The notes beneath the pieces are model-generated. The model searched no databases, was not told the DNA's origin, and was given only the letters and a program-made list of their open reading frames with translations. Shown one piece after another: positions 46,433-55,694 of a stretch of DNA of 62,664 nucleotides; within the stretch, counting starts at the first letter, position 1; each line of letters begins with the position of its first letter. The stretch comes from DASXHZ01 sp036488085 (GTDB lineage Bacteria > Acidobacteriota > Thermoanaerobaculia > Gp7-AA8): assembly GCA_036488085.1 (NCBI GenBank), contig DASXHZ010000051.1:1-62664 (forward strand). Reading direction: 5' to 3'. The position numbers and the translations under genes are program-made.

Positions 46433-47828
46433 GCTTGGCGGGGTCGTAGCCGACGCCATCCTTGAAGACGATCGCCACGTTCTCGATGTCCTTGATGTTC
46501 GTCGACGGGTCGCCTTTGACGACGTCGAGATCGGCGGCTTTGCCGGGAGCGATCGATCCGATGGTCGACGCTTCGCCGAGGAACTTCGCGCCGTTGAGAG
46601 TTGCGATTTGGATCGCTTCGAGCGGCGTGAAGCCCGCTTCGACGAGCAGCTCGACCTCGCGTTGATCGCCATAGCCGGGGATGACGCCGCCATACCCGGT
46701 CGGGTCGAGGCCTGCGAGAAGAAGGCCGCCCGCTTTGGCAAAGTCGTGCTCGAACGCCATCTCCTTGGTGAAGAGATTCGGCCAGACCGAGTTTTTCGCT
46801 CCCGCCGTTCGCTCCCGGCTCGCGAGGTACTCCTGCCGCGCCTCAGACAGCATCGCGTCGAGAACGCGAGGATCGTTGGGCGCGCGGCCGGGGACGAACG
46901 TCTCGAAGACAGGCAGTGTCGAGGTCACCGCGACGTGTTTCTCGATCAGGTGCCGGATCAGTCCCTGGATCTCCGGTCCCTTCTCGTCCAGCTTTACGAG
47001 CGCATCGCGCGCCGGAGTTGTCGGAGGACACGTGTCGGGCTGCTTTCCCGGAGTGAACTCGGTATCGACCATCAGACCGTGCTCGAGGTCATCGATGCCG
47101 AGGTCCGCGGCCTCCGTGAAGCCGACGCTGCAGAGGTGCCCGGTGAGCTTGAATCCATGCGCGTGAGCCGTGTCGATCGCCGCTTTCAGCTCCGCGCGCG
47201 TGATGAACATGTACGCCTTGAATGACGTCGCCCCCTCGGCGATCCAGTACTCGACCGTCCGCCTTGCATCCTCGGGACTGGTGAGTTGATGCATCTGTAG
47301 CGCGAACGTCCCCGGCCCTTCCAGATACGGACCGCTGATGTGCATCTTCGGCCCGGCCGCGTTCCCCGCATCGATCGCATGCTTGATCTCCAAGTCCGCG
47401 TACGGCTCGACGCTCCCGGTGGTGCGGATCGAAGTGACGCCGCCCGCGAGATACAGCTTCGGAAAACTCGACGCATGCTCCGGATACATCCCCTCCTTCG
47501 CGGCCGTGTTCACGCGCGGAGCGGGGTAGTACATGTGGTCGTGCATCCCGACCAATCCGGGCAGAACGGAATGCCCCGTCAGATCGATCACCTGCGCGCC
47601 GTCCGGCAACGCCTCGCTCGCCGGCCGGATCGACTCGATCTTCCCGCCGCGAATCACGATCGTCTGATCGCCCTTCGCCGCGGCGCCTGTCCCGTCGATC
47701 ACGCGAACATGCGTCAGCGCGATCGCCGGCTGGTCGTACTTGATGAATGCGGCGACCTCCTTCGAAGCAGCGCCGGCGATCACCGGCGAGAAGCAGAGGA
47801 GGAGAACCGCGACGGCTGTTCGCATCAT
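46395..47828 (-). CDS. Secreted amidohydrolase
   Basis: A 477- or 478-residue metal-dependent hydrolase with a signal peptide (RTAVAVLLLCFSPVIAGAA). The N-terminal beta sandwich reads VRVIDGTGAAAKGDQTIVIRGGKI, then HSVLPGLVGMHDHMYYP with the HxH metal ligands near residue 92, and further His in TGHLCS and DLEHGLMV. LGEASTIGSIAPGKAADLDVV is the typical C-terminal part. It belongs to the imidazolonepropionase/prolidase-like group; its substrate is not evident. Starts at 47825 and 47828 are adjacent ATGs. It is divergent from the dienelactone hydrolase. Confidence 0.87.
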   Translation of the reverse strand: MMRTAVAVLLLCFSPVIAGAASKEVAAFIKYDQPAIALTHVRVIDGTGAAAKGDQTIVIRGGKIESIRPASEALPDGAQVIDLTGHSVLPGLVGMHDHMYYPAPRVNTAAKEGMYPEHASSFPKLYLAGGVTSIRTTGSVEPYADLEIKHAIDAGNAAGPKMHISGPYLEGPGTFALQMHQLTSPEDARRTVEYWIAEGATSFKAYMFITRAELKAAIDTAHAHGFKLTGHLCSVGFTEAADLGIDDLEHGLMVDTEFTPGKQPDTCPPTTPARDALVKLDEKGPEIQGLIRHLIEKHVAVTSTLPVFETFVPGRAPNDPRVLDAMLSEARQEYLASRERTAGAKNSVWPNLFTKEMAFEHDFAKAGGLLLAGLDPTGYGGVIPGYGDQREVELLVEAGFTPLEAIQIATLNGAKFLGEASTIGSIAPGKAADLDVVKGDPSTNIKDIENVAIVFKDGVGYDPAKLTDAAKGTVGLR

Positions 47829-47859
47829 TCGAGGATAACCCGTGTACGATCCGCCGATC

Positions 47860-48750
47860 ATGAAGACATCCGTGATCGCCGTCGCTGCCGCTTTGCTGAT
47901 CGCCTTCGGAGCCGTCGCGCAGGAGCACATGGAGCACGCTATGTCTCCGGCGCCTTCCGCCGCGCCTTCGAGCATCTCGCAGGATTGGGCCAAGCGTGTG
48001 GTCGACGGCTCGCCGCGCCATCACGAGTGGGTGAACGTCAAGTCGGGCGACCATGTCGTCAGCGCCTTCGTCGTCTACCCGGAGGTGAAGAACAAGGCGG
48101 CCGCAGTGGTCGTGATTCACGAGATCTTCGGGATGAGCGACTGGGTACAGATGCTTGCGGATGAAGTTGCGGCCAACGGACAGATCGCCATCGCGCCCGA
48201 TCTTCTCTCCGGTATGAGCCCGAATGGCGGCGGGACGAGTTCCTTCGCCGACGGCACCGCGGTCGGGAAAGCGATTCGCGACCTGCCGCCCGACCGCATC
48301 ACCGCCGATCTGAATGCCGTCGCCGACTACGTCTCGAAGCTGCCGGCGGCGAACGGAAAGGTCTCCGTCGCCGGATTCTGCTGGGGCGGAACGCAGTCGT
48401 TCCGCTTCGCGACCAACCGGCCCTCGCTCGCCGCCGCGTACGTCTTCTACGGCACGGGACCGGAGTCACCCGACGCCATCGCCGCAATCAAGGCACCCGT
48501 GTATGGCTTCTACGCCGGCAACGACGCCCGCGTCGGCGCCACCGTCCCGGCGACGCAGCAATTGATGAAAGCCGCCGGCAAGACCTTCGAGCCGGTGACG
48601 TACGAAGGCGCCGGCCACGGCTTCATGCGCGCCGGCGACGCCCCGCCGCCGCCCGCCACCGCCGACCAGAAGACCCTCGACGCGTACGCCGGCAACAAGA
48701 AAGCCCGCGACGACGCGTGGGCGCGCTGGAAGAAACTGCTTGGAAGGTGA
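47860..48750 (+). CDS. Secreted dienelactone hydrolase family protein
   Basis: A 296-residue protein with a signal peptide (MKTSVIAVAAALLIAFGAVAQ). The hydrolase core has VVVIHEIFGMSDWVQ, nucleophile Cys in GFCWGGTQSF near residue 173, Asp in YAGNDARVG and His in GAGHGFMRAG, the Cys-Asp-His triad of dienelactone hydrolases. A Met/His-rich stretch (EHMEHAM) follows the signal peptide. It would hydrolyse esters or lactones in the periplasm. The ATG at 47860 is preferred over one at 47842 because it begins the signal peptide. Confidence 0.88.
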   Translation: MKTSVIAVAAALLIAFGAVAQEHMEHAMSPAPSAAPSSISQDWAKRVVDGSPRHHEWVNVKSGDHVVSAFVVYPEVKNKAAAVVVIHEIFGMSDWVQMLADEVAANGQIAIAPDLLSGMSPNGGGTSSFADGTAVGKAIRDLPPDRITADLNAVADYVSKLPAANGKVSVAGFCWGGTQSFRFATNRPSLAAAYVFYGTGPESPDAIAAIKAPVYGFYAGNDARVGATVPATQQLMKAAGKTFEPVTYEGAGHGFMRAGDAPPPPATADQKTLDAYAGNKKARDDAWARWKKLLGR

Positions 48751-48811
48751 GCACCGTTGCCTTGAACGCCGATCTGTACGGCGCTGTACGGTTGTGGATG
48801 GAATTGCTGAG

Positions 48812-49066
48812 ATGAGCCGCACAGGACGCAAGGGAGCGGAAGAAGCTCGTAACCAACTTCCCGATCTTCTGGAAGCCGCCGAAAAAGGGCGTTCAACCAT
48901 TGTCACCAAGCACGGTCGGCCCATCGCTGCGATCGTTCCGATCGAAGAGTTCGTCGACAGAAGCCGGCAGCCATCCATTCTTCCGCTGAAGGCGACTGGA
49001 CGCGGACTGTGGGGGAAGAGCAGCACCAAGACCCTGCAGGCCCTTCGCGACGAATGGAACCGCTAG
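48812..49066 (+). CDS. Type II antitoxin, Phd/YefM family
   Basis: An 84-residue protein starting at ATG 48812. GAEEARNQLPDLLEAAEKG and RSTIVTKHGRPIAAIVPIEEF are the DNA-binding fold of Phd/YefM antitoxins, and the tail that would bind the toxin runs to ALRDEWNR. The gene is intact. Downstream lies only a broken PIN-domain toxin, so the antitoxin is now an orphan. It probably still represses its own promoter. Confidence 0.85.
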   Translation: MSRTGRKGAEEARNQLPDLLEAAEKGRSTIVTKHGRPIAAIVPIEEFVDRSRQPSILPLKATGRGLWGKSSTKTLQALRDEWNR

Positions 49067-49094
49067 ATCTATCGGGCTTACCTGACGACGCGAG

Positions 49095-49355
49095 GCGTGG
49101 CAGGTTGTCGCCCTCGACGCGGACATTGCCGAAAGCGCTGCCCGCGTTCGCGCATCGTTTCGAATGAAATTTCCCGACGCGGTTCAGGTGGCCAGCGCTC
49201 TGGCAATCAACGCCGATGCTCTCGTGACGCACGACCGCGACTTCAGCAATATGCTCACTACGCATCATCTCGTGAGCGTTAATGGGGTGCCCACTACCTC
49301 CCTCACCGTCGCCCCGTCGAGGGCGCTGCGCCATCGGGATCGCCGCCGCCAGTAA
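49095..49355 (+). pseudogene. Truncated PIN-domain (VapC-like) toxin
   Basis: The frame reads AWQVVALDADIAESAARVRASF, then PDAVQVASALAINADALVTHDRDF, the C-terminal half of a PIN nuclease with the acidic residues of KFPDAVQVA and THDRDF. The N-terminal half with the first Asp is absent: upstream in frame there is a stop at 49083-49085. The antitoxin stop is only 28 bp away, too little room for the missing part. The toxin is therefore inactivated by deletion. Confidence 0.75.
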
Positions 49356-50106
49356 TGCGATCGAGGGCGCTGCGGTAGGTGCGGCTCAGCGTCAGGCGCT
49401 CGTCGTTGTGCAGGATGACGACGTAGTCGCCTGCGAACGTCGGCCGCAATTCTTTGATGCGGTCGAGATTCACGATGGTGGAGCGGTGGATACGCACGAA
49501 GGGCGTTCCTTTCAGCGACTCCTCGACCGCGTGCATGGTTGCGCGCATGAGATGCGACTCCGCACGGGCGCGGAGGCGCACGTAGTTCCCGGCCGCCTCG
49601 ATCCAGTCGACGCTCGCGTACGGTACGAAATAGATCCGGCCGCCGTCATGAATGGTGAACCGGCTTGGACGCCGCGCGGAGAGATCGTTCAGCAGCTCGT
49701 TGAGCGCGTCGCGGCGATCGCCGTGAGGCGCGATCGCCGCGTGGGCCCGAAGGACCGCCTCCGCCACGCGCTCGCGGACGATCGGCTTCAGCAGATAGTC
49801 GATGGCGCGGACCTCGAACGCCTGCACCGCGTACTTGTCGAATGCGGTGACGAAAACCACGTGCGGCATGCGGGCAACCTGGGACAGCGACTTGATCACG
49901 CCGAACCCGTCCAGCTCGGGGATCTCGATGTCGAGAAACAAGAGGTCCGGATGCTGTTCCTCGACGGCGCGCACAGCGTCGTATCCGCTGCGGCATTCGG
50001 CGACGATCTGCACGTCGGCGTGCTCGGCGAGCAGCCGTCGCAAGCGCTGGCGCGCGAGCCGCTCGTCGTCGGCGATCACGGCCCGAATGACCTGGTCACG
50101 CTTCAT
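49303..50106 (-). CDS. LytTR-family response regulator
   Basis: A 267-residue regulator. Residues 8-125 are a receiver domain with the acidic pair in IADDERLA and phosphoacceptor Asp in LLFLDIEIPELDG. From about residue 160 the LytTR DNA-binding domain reads DWIEAAGNYVRLRARAES, then PFVRIHRSTIVNLDRIKELR. The start overlaps the end of the histidine kinase gene by 11 bp, so the two are one operon. It may control nearby secreted-protein genes, but no target sites can be identified. Confidence 0.92.
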   Translation of the reverse strand: MKRDQVIRAVIADDERLARQRLRRLLAEHADVQIVAECRSGYDAVRAVEEQHPDLLFLDIEIPELDGFGVIKSLSQVARMPHVVFVTAFDKYAVQAFEVRAIDYLLKPIVRERVAEAVLRAHAAIAPHGDRRDALNELLNDLSARRPSRFTIHDGGRIYFVPYASVDWIEAAGNYVRLRARAESHLMRATMHAVEESLKGTPFVRIHRSTIVNLDRIKELRPTFAGDYVVILHNDERLTLSRTYRSALDRITGGGDPDGAAPSTGRR

Positions 50107-51214
50107 GGCGTAGCCGGAAAGGGATGGACAGCTTCACCCGCACGCCGCCGGCAGGATCGCTGTGCAGCACGAACTGCTGATTGCGACCGAAGAGCTGTTC
50201 GAGGCGCGCCCGTGTATTGGCCAGCCCCAGACGCTCCTGTTGCTGCGCGGCCAGTCCCGGTCCGTTGTCGGCCACTTCGAGCAGCAGTTGCGAGTCCCGT
50301 CGATGCGCCGCGATGCGCACGAAGCCGGGTTCCAGCCGCCGCGCCACGCCGTGTTTCAGCGCGTTCTCGACGAGAGGTTGCAGCACCAGGTACGGCACCG
50401 CGGCGTCGAGGACGTCCGGCTCGATGTCGAACTCCACGCGCAAGCGATCGCTGAACCGGACCTCCTCGATGGCCAGATACCGTCGCAGGAAGTCGACCTC
50501 TTCGCGAAGCGAGAGCTCGTGCACGCCGACGCGCGAGAGCGAGAGGCGAAGCAGCTCACTCAGCCGGGTCAGCATCAGGTCCGCGGCGTCGACGTCGCTG
50601 TGCATCAGCTCCGCGATCGACTGCAACGCGTTGAACAGGAAATGCGGGTTCAGTTGCATCTCCAGCACCTGCAACTGTGCCTCGGCCAGCCTCGCCGCGA
50701 GGTCGCGTGCGCGCCATTCACGGTCTCGATAGAGCTCGTAGTTGGTGAGTGCCAGATAGAGCCCGCCGATGATCCAGACATTCACGACGCACACGAGAAT
50801 CCGGACCGCGAACATCCGCCGAAACAACGCCATGCCCGATTCCGGAACCTGGATGGTCGTGAAAAGAGAAAAGGTGAGCCAGTCGACGCCAATCTTCGTG
50901 GTCGCGATGACGAGGCTCGCCACGAACCATGACGCAACCGCTGCGGCAATCCGTCCGCGGCGCAGCGGAATGCGCGTCACGACCATCAGCACGAACGGCG
51001 TGAGAAGAGCCCAGGTCAGCGACTGCTGAAGCGGGAAGGCCAGTGCTTCGGCGAACCCGAAGCGCTCGCCCGTGAACACCGCCGAAACGAACCGCTGCGC
51101 TGTGTTGAAACAGGCTAGGAGCAGCCAGATCAGCACGATCAGCGCCGGAATCAGCCATTTCGGCCGCCGCGGCGCGGCGGCCGGTATCGCCGGATCATGG
51201 GTCGCCACACTCAT
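50096..51214 (-). CDS. LytS-like sensor histidine kinase
   Basis: A 372-residue membrane kinase of the HPK8 (His_kinase, PF06580) type. About four membrane helices occupy residues 20-160, followed by a short coiled segment, the phosphoacceptor His in NPHFLFNALQSIAELM near residue 186, the N box LVENALKHGV and the G box ADNGPGLAAQQQERLG. It pairs with the LytTR regulator downstream. The sensing part has little periplasmic domain, so the signal is probably membrane-borne. Confidence 0.92.
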   Translation of the reverse strand: MSVATHDPAIPAAAPRRPKWLIPALIVLIWLLLACFNTAQRFVSAVFTGERFGFAEALAFPLQQSLTWALLTPFVLMVVTRIPLRRGRIAAAVASWFVASLVIATTKIGVDWLTFSLFTTIQVPESGMALFRRMFAVRILVCVVNVWIIGGLYLALTNYELYRDREWRARDLAARLAEAQLQVLEMQLNPHFLFNALQSIAELMHSDVDAADLMLTRLSELLRLSLSRVGVHELSLREEVDFLRRYLAIEEVRFSDRLRVEFDIEPDVLDAAVPYLVLQPLVENALKHGVARRLEPGFVRIAAHRRDSQLLLEVADNGPGLAAQQQERLGLANTRARLEQLFGRNQQFVLHSDPAGGVRVKLSIPFRLRHEA

Positions 51215-51244
51215 GGAGCCGGCGTCTATCGTAAGCGCGCAACG

Positions 51245-53416
51245 CTAATGCCGCACGGCCCTCTTGCGCGGCGTGGCCGGCTCGGATTCCTCGAGCACGT
51301 ACGCGCCACGTCCGTACGTTCCCGCGATGAGCCGTCCGTCCGCGGTGGTGGTGAACGACATCACCGGCACGGCGGGTAGGCCCGCATTGAACGCCGTCCA
51401 CTGCCCAGCTTCTGCATCAAAGAGGAACGCGCCGCCGTCGGCGCCCGCGAACAGCCTGTCCGCGTGGTTCCGATCGACATAGACCGTGTTGGCGGGCGCG
51501 GGCGGCAGGCCGGCGCTCATGTCGATCCATGTGGCGCCGTAGTCCGTCGTCTCGTAGATGCGAGGACCGCTGTAGCCGCCATAGGCGACGTACGCAGTCG
51601 CCGGCGATGACCGGCTGACTGTGATGGCGGCGACCGGCATGCCCACGGGCGGTGTGATGTCCGTCCATGTCGCGGCACCATCGTGTGTCACCATCACGCG
51701 TCCCTTTCCGGAACCGGTGTAGAGCACATGGCCGTCACTCGGTGCGATTCCGATCGCGGTGACGACGTCCTTCCCGCCGGCGGTCAGGTCAGTCGTCCCG
51801 GATGTCGCCGTCCACGTCGTGCCGAAGTCCGTCGACGAGAAGATGCGCCAAGTCGCGAACCAGACCGTCCCGTCGGACCCCTCCGCTAGAGGAGGGATGA
51901 ACGCGTGTCGCGGGTTGATGTTGGACTCACCGAATGTCGAGGCTTGAGCTACGGTGTCCAGATGGTCGCAGTTCTGTGTGCAGCGAATGATCAAGGCGCC
52001 GAAGCCGCCGATGAGGAGCCGTGCTGGATCGTGAGGATCGAATACCTGCGCGGCCAAGTCGCTTCCAATGAGCCCCGCCCATGTCGTGGTGTCGCCGCTG
52101 CGCCTCCCGAGACCGTTGTCCTGCGTGCCGCCGAAGAGCATCTGCGGATCGGTTGGACTGGCGTTCACCGAATAGAACTGCACGATCGGCAGCCGCGCCG
52201 CCAGTGAGTCGAAACGGACTCCGTTGTCCGTGCTGTGAAAAAGGCCGCCGTCGTTGCCCAGCCACACGTGGGAGCGGTCGCCCGGCTCGAACGCCAGCGC
52301 GTGCTGGTCGGGATGCGTAGTGATCGTGGCCCAGGTGACGCCTCCGTCGGTGCTCCGGTGGGCGTCTACCGCGCCATAGAAGATGGTGCGATCGTCCGGC
52401 CCCACGGCCAGGACATTGAGATAAATGCTCCGAAAGTCGCCGGGCAGATTGCTGTGAGGCATCCAGGTCGCTCCGCCGTCGCTGCTGGAGAGGAGGCGAT
52501 ACGTCGTGTCATCGTCGACCGATTCGATCGCCGCGAGGTACAACGAGCCCGACGGCGCGGCTGCCAGGTAATACATCGGCGGGCTGTCCTGATCCTCCGG
52601 ACCGCTGTACATCCTCGTCCATGTGGCGCCTCCATTGGTGGTCCGGTAGACACCGCCCGTACCGAACCTTTCGGCCCTCACAGCGCCGAGGAGAACAGTG
52701 GAGCCGTTGCTCGATGGAATCAGGAAGTCGGAAACGAGGCCATTGAAGACTGCGGACCACGTCGCGCCGCCGTCCACGGACTTCAGTAGACTCTCGGAGA
52801 CGGTGTTCACCCCGGCTGGATTGAGCATGCTTGCCTGTAAGAGCCAGACGACGTTCTCATCGCTCGGATCGACCACCACTTTCCGCGTCGAGCTGCGCAC
52901 GGGGAAGGGCGGCCCGCTGACCAACCGCCACGTCACACCGCCGTCCGACGATCGCATCACGCCGGTGCCGAGGTGGTCGTCGCCCATGCCGGCATAGACG
53001 ACGTTCGGATTCGACGGCGCGAAGGCGATGGCGCCCACGGTCAGGTCATTCTGGTCGTCGATCACCGGTGTGAACATGGCGCCTCCGTTCGTCGTGCGCC
53101 AGATGCCGCCGCTCGCCGCACCGACCAGGATCAGGCGCGGGTTCACCGGCGAGATCGCGATCGCGGTGACACGTCCGGTCGTCGCGAACGTCGATCCGGG
53201 CGACTGGAGGGGTGCCGGACCGAGCGGCTTCCAGTGATCGGAGGTGTTCACGACTTCGGTGCGCGGCGCTTGCAGCAACGTAGGGGAGGGCGGCGTGCCG
53301 ATTTCTCGTGAGGCCCACAGCTCGCCCGATTCGGCCGCCACCCGCTCCGCTACCGGTTCGCGCCCGGCGATCAATACCGTTACAAGGAACAGCAGGAAAG
53401 TGCGTGACAAACGCAT
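51245..53416 (-). CDS. Secreted BNR/sortilin-type propeller protein
   Basis: A 723-residue exported protein with signal peptide (residues 1-19). It has many S-x-D-x-G-x-T-W Asp-box repeats (SSDGGVTWR, SVDGGATWS, TTNGGATWT, SSDGGATWM, STDGGVTWA, TTDYGATWI) as in exo-sialidase, Vps10 and plant PSII-stability-factor-like propellers, probably two propellers. No sialidase arginine triad is apparent. The protein ends in TPRKRAVRH, a basic tail almost shared with the next gene upstream. Function is unknown, presumably surface or extracellular. Confidence 0.85.
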   Translation of the reverse strand: MRLSRTFLLFLVTVLIAGREPVAERVAAESGELWASREIGTPPSPTLLQAPRTEVVNTSDHWKPLGPAPLQSPGSTFATTGRVTAIAISPVNPRLILVGAASGGIWRTTNGGAMFTPVIDDQNDLTVGAIAFAPSNPNVVYAGMGDDHLGTGVMRSSDGGVTWRLVSGPPFPVRSSTRKVVVDPSDENVVWLLQASMLNPAGVNTVSESLLKSVDGGATWSAVFNGLVSDFLIPSSNGSTVLLGAVRAERFGTGGVYRTTNGGATWTRMYSGPEDQDSPPMYYLAAAPSGSLYLAAIESVDDDTTYRLLSSSDGGATWMPHSNLPGDFRSIYLNVLAVGPDDRTIFYGAVDAHRSTDGGVTWATITTHPDQHALAFEPGDRSHVWLGNDGGLFHSTDNGVRFDSLAARLPIVQFYSVNASPTDPQMLFGGTQDNGLGRRSGDTTTWAGLIGSDLAAQVFDPHDPARLLIGGFGALIIRCTQNCDHLDTVAQASTFGESNINPRHAFIPPLAEGSDGTVWFATWRIFSSTDFGTTWTATSGTTDLTAGGKDVVTAIGIAPSDGHVLYTGSGKGRVMVTHDGAATWTDITPPVGMPVAAITVSRSSPATAYVAYGGYSGPRIYETTDYGATWIDMSAGLPPAPANTVYVDRNHADRLFAGADGGAFLFDAEAGQWTAFNAGLPAVPVMSFTTTADGRLIAGTYGRGAYVLEESEPATPRKRAVRH

Positions 53417-53528
53417 GGCGACCGCCTTTCGGCACCTACACTCGTGCCGAGGACCGCCTCAGCGCAAGGTCTAAGTGACGAAGCGCGTCCGCCGAGGGAT
53501 AAGTGGTGCGCTTCGCCGGGATGCGAAA

Positions 53529-53570
53529 CTCGTCGTTCGTAGTTCGCTCGCGCCGGTGTCGAACGACGAG
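53529..53570. terminator. 11-bp perfect hairpin downstream of beta-helix gene
   Basis: CTCGTCGTTCG at 53529-53539 pairs with CGAACGACGAG at 53560-53570. It follows the minus-strand beta-helix gene (stop at 53606) and precedes the propeller gene, so it may terminate the former. Confidence 0.5.
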
Positions 53571-53605
53571 GCCCACGATGGCGATCGAGTGCAGCAAACC
53601 GACGA

Positions 53606-54886
53606 CTATGGGCGCACGGCCCGTCGTCGAGGCGGAGTGGGATTTCCGGGTCCGCCCGGAGCTTCGAACGCGCCGATGTCCGGGGCTACGTTTCCGTCGA
53701 GATTGCCGTCGGTGCGCGGGAGTCCGCGCTGATCGACGGACGGCGCAAGCGTCATGTCGGCCGCGTCGATGGCTGGGCTCCCGGCGCCGAGCGCCATCGT
53801 TTGCGTCGTTCCGTTGTTGTCCGCCAGAGACTGGAGGAGCGGATCGGCAACCGTGACGCCGGTACAAGTCGAGTCGCCGAACTGCAGATTGTGTCCGCCG
53901 GCAAACGTACTTCCCTCTTCAAACGAACAATTCCCGCCGCTATTAGACGCAATGATCGTGTTGTTCATCGCGCTCGCCCGTGCGGCGAAGTAGACGGCGC
54001 CTCCCGCGGTGCCGCCGTTGTTGCCGGCGATCGTGCAGTTCGTGATGCTCACCGGCTCCGCCGCGGCGTAGATCGCCGCTCCGTATCCGGACGCGGGGAC
54101 GCTGTTTCCGGTGAAGGTGTCGTTCACGATGTGGACGACACTGCCGGGGTTGAGCAGCTCGATGGCGATGGCACCTCCGCCGTAGGACGTCGCAGAGTTG
54201 TTGACGAACGCGCAACTGTCGATCGTCGCGTCGACCTGGAATGTGGAGTTGCCGTAGATCTGGATCGCCCCGGCGCTTCCCGCGGAATTGCCGACGAACG
54301 TCGACTGCGCGATGCCGGCGATCCCGCCCTGAATGCTGATCGCGCCGCCTCCGGTACTGTTGTTCTGGAATAGGCAGCGGGTTGCGTACAGCGTTGGCGT
54401 CAGGCATCCGTTGCACGGCTCCTGGAAGATCGCACCGGCACCGGCGGAATGGTTGTTCCGCAACGTGACCGTGTCGAGGGTCAGGTTCCCGAAGTTCTGA
54501 ATCGCGCCGCCGGCGTTCAACCCCGTGGTGATGTTCCCGTTGGCGATCACCAGATGCCGGAAGGCCACGTCGGGCAGAGCCGTGGTGCCGCCGAAGATCG
54601 CGATCATGCCGGTGGTGATCCCAGTGCCGTCGAAGATGATCGAGTCGTTGCCGTTGATCGTAACCGGCGGGTTGCCCGAGCCGACCACCAACGTGAAGGT
54701 GAATGGAATCGTCTGCTGTCCGGCGCCGCAGTTGAAGGTGATGATGCCTCCGGCCGGAATGGCCGCCGCCAGCGCCGATTCGGTACAGGAGCTCGGAGTG
54801 CCGCTTCCGACGACCGTGGCGGAAACGACGTGGGAGAGAAGAAGGAACACGACGAGCGTGGGAATGCGCGCAGTCACACGAGTCAA
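53606..54886 (-). CDS. Secreted right-handed beta-helix protein
   Basis: A 426-residue exported protein with a signal peptide (residues 1-23). It has repeated short beta-helix turns with N-T-x-I/F-x-G-N patterns (IVNDTFTGNSVPASGYGAAI, ITNCTIAGNNGGTAGGAV, MNNTIIASNSGG), as in polymorphic outer membrane and choice-of-anchor Q proteins. The C-terminal part DLAPSVDQRGLPRTDGN, APDIGAFE is the common ending of this group. It then carries a basic tail, TPPRRRAVRP, similar to the propeller gene's TPRKRAVRH. Confidence 0.83.
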   Translation of the reverse strand: MTRVTARIPTLVVFLLLSHVVSATVVGSGTPSSCTESALAAAIPAGGIITFNCGAGQQTIPFTFTLVVGSGNPPVTINGNDSIIFDGTGITTGMIAIFGGTTALPDVAFRHLVIANGNITTGLNAGGAIQNFGNLTLDTVTLRNNHSAGAGAIFQEPCNGCLTPTLYATRCLFQNNSTGGGAISIQGGIAGIAQSTFVGNSAGSAGAIQIYGNSTFQVDATIDSCAFVNNSATSYGGGAIAIELLNPGSVVHIVNDTFTGNSVPASGYGAAIYAAAEPVSITNCTIAGNNGGTAGGAVYFAARASAMNNTIIASNSGGNCSFEEGSTFAGGHNLQFGDSTCTGVTVADPLLQSLADNNGTTQTMALGAGSPAIDAADMTLAPSVDQRGLPRTDGNLDGNVAPDIGAFEAPGGPGNPTPPRRRAVRP

Positions 54887-54992
54887 GATTCGAGCCTCAC
54901 AATATGTAATGGGAAATCCGCGAAGAGCGGCCGACCATGATCAACTTAGGTTCCAGCAGGCGCTCACGCCGTGACGCGGCTCACGGACTTGA

Positions 54993-55571
54993 GATACCTG
55001 CAGCGTCGAAAGCGCCGGCGACAACGACGACCTTCCGCCATTCACGTATCGCTGCACCGTCGCGGACGATCTCGACGCGCCCGCTCGCCGCGACGGGGCG
55101 AAGCAACTGGTTTCCCGCTGTCTTGGCGAGTCGTGGAGGGTGACGGAGCTCCCACATTCTGATTACGTCACCGTGGTCTTCGCTAACCAGAAATCACCGG
55201 TCAACTCGAGTTGCTGCAGCAGAGGTCTCTTCGAAGTACTCGATCGCCCTCGGCGTCGCCGCTCCCATGGCACCGCTGACCCTCGTGCGATCACGCGCGG
55301 GCGAAGCGATCGGCCTCGACTCACCCGTCGACTTCAAGTCCGAGAAGGCCGGAGCGGGCAACGTCGTCTACGCAGTCGCCGTTCTGCTCGAAGCCGACCT
55401 CCTGATCGACCCCGGTTTGAAGGGCAAAGTCACCTTCGACCGCACGAACGTGCCGCTTCACGAAGCCCTCGACGCCGTTTCCGCCCAAGTCGGCTGCACC
55501 GGTCGTTCCACCGCTTGGAGAGCACGGCGGAGTTGTACATTCAGAAGTCGGCACCAGGGGCCAGACGTTGA
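54993..55571 (+). pseudogene. Degenerate STN/secretin-domain gene
   Basis: Protein-like segments occur in different frames. One reads PPFTYRCTVADDL, then ESWRVTELPHSDYVTVVFAN up to about 55190; a second, from about 55267, reads LLIDPGLKGKVTFDRTNVPL, HEALDAVSAQVGCT, the pattern of an STN (secretin/TonB short N-terminal) domain. After 55500 the sense shifts to HRLESTAELYIQKSAPGARR and a stop at 55569-55571. At least two frameshifts are needed to join them. The gene ends five bases before the island boundary repeat. Confidence 0.55.
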
Positions 55572-55575
55572 AGGT

Positions 55576-55599
55576 TTGGTAGCGCATACGGGATTCGAA
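55576..55599. repeat. Distal att copy of tRNA-Glu 3' end
   Basis: These 24 bases are identical to 62340-62363, which include the encoded CCA, acceptor strand and part of the T arm of the tRNA-Glu gene. The flanks differ on both sides. There is no other part of a tRNA here. A copy of a tRNA 3' end at a distance is what site-specific integration leaves at the far end of an island. Confidence 0.85.
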
Positions 55600-55694
55600 G
55601 GCTGTTGCCGCTCGCACCGTTCTCCTTTTCCCTCGGCAAGTTACGAACCGGCGAGAAGTCCAATGTGCCCAGAATGTGACCGTAGAATGTGTCG

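Noticed and set aside
49282..50454. 390-residue plus-strand frame
   Set aside because: Antisense to the LytTR regulator and histidine kinase genes and without recognisable motifs.
55576..55599. Second tRNA gene
   Set aside because: Only 24 bases of the 3' end are present, with no anticodon or D arm, so it is an attachment-site copy and not a tRNA.
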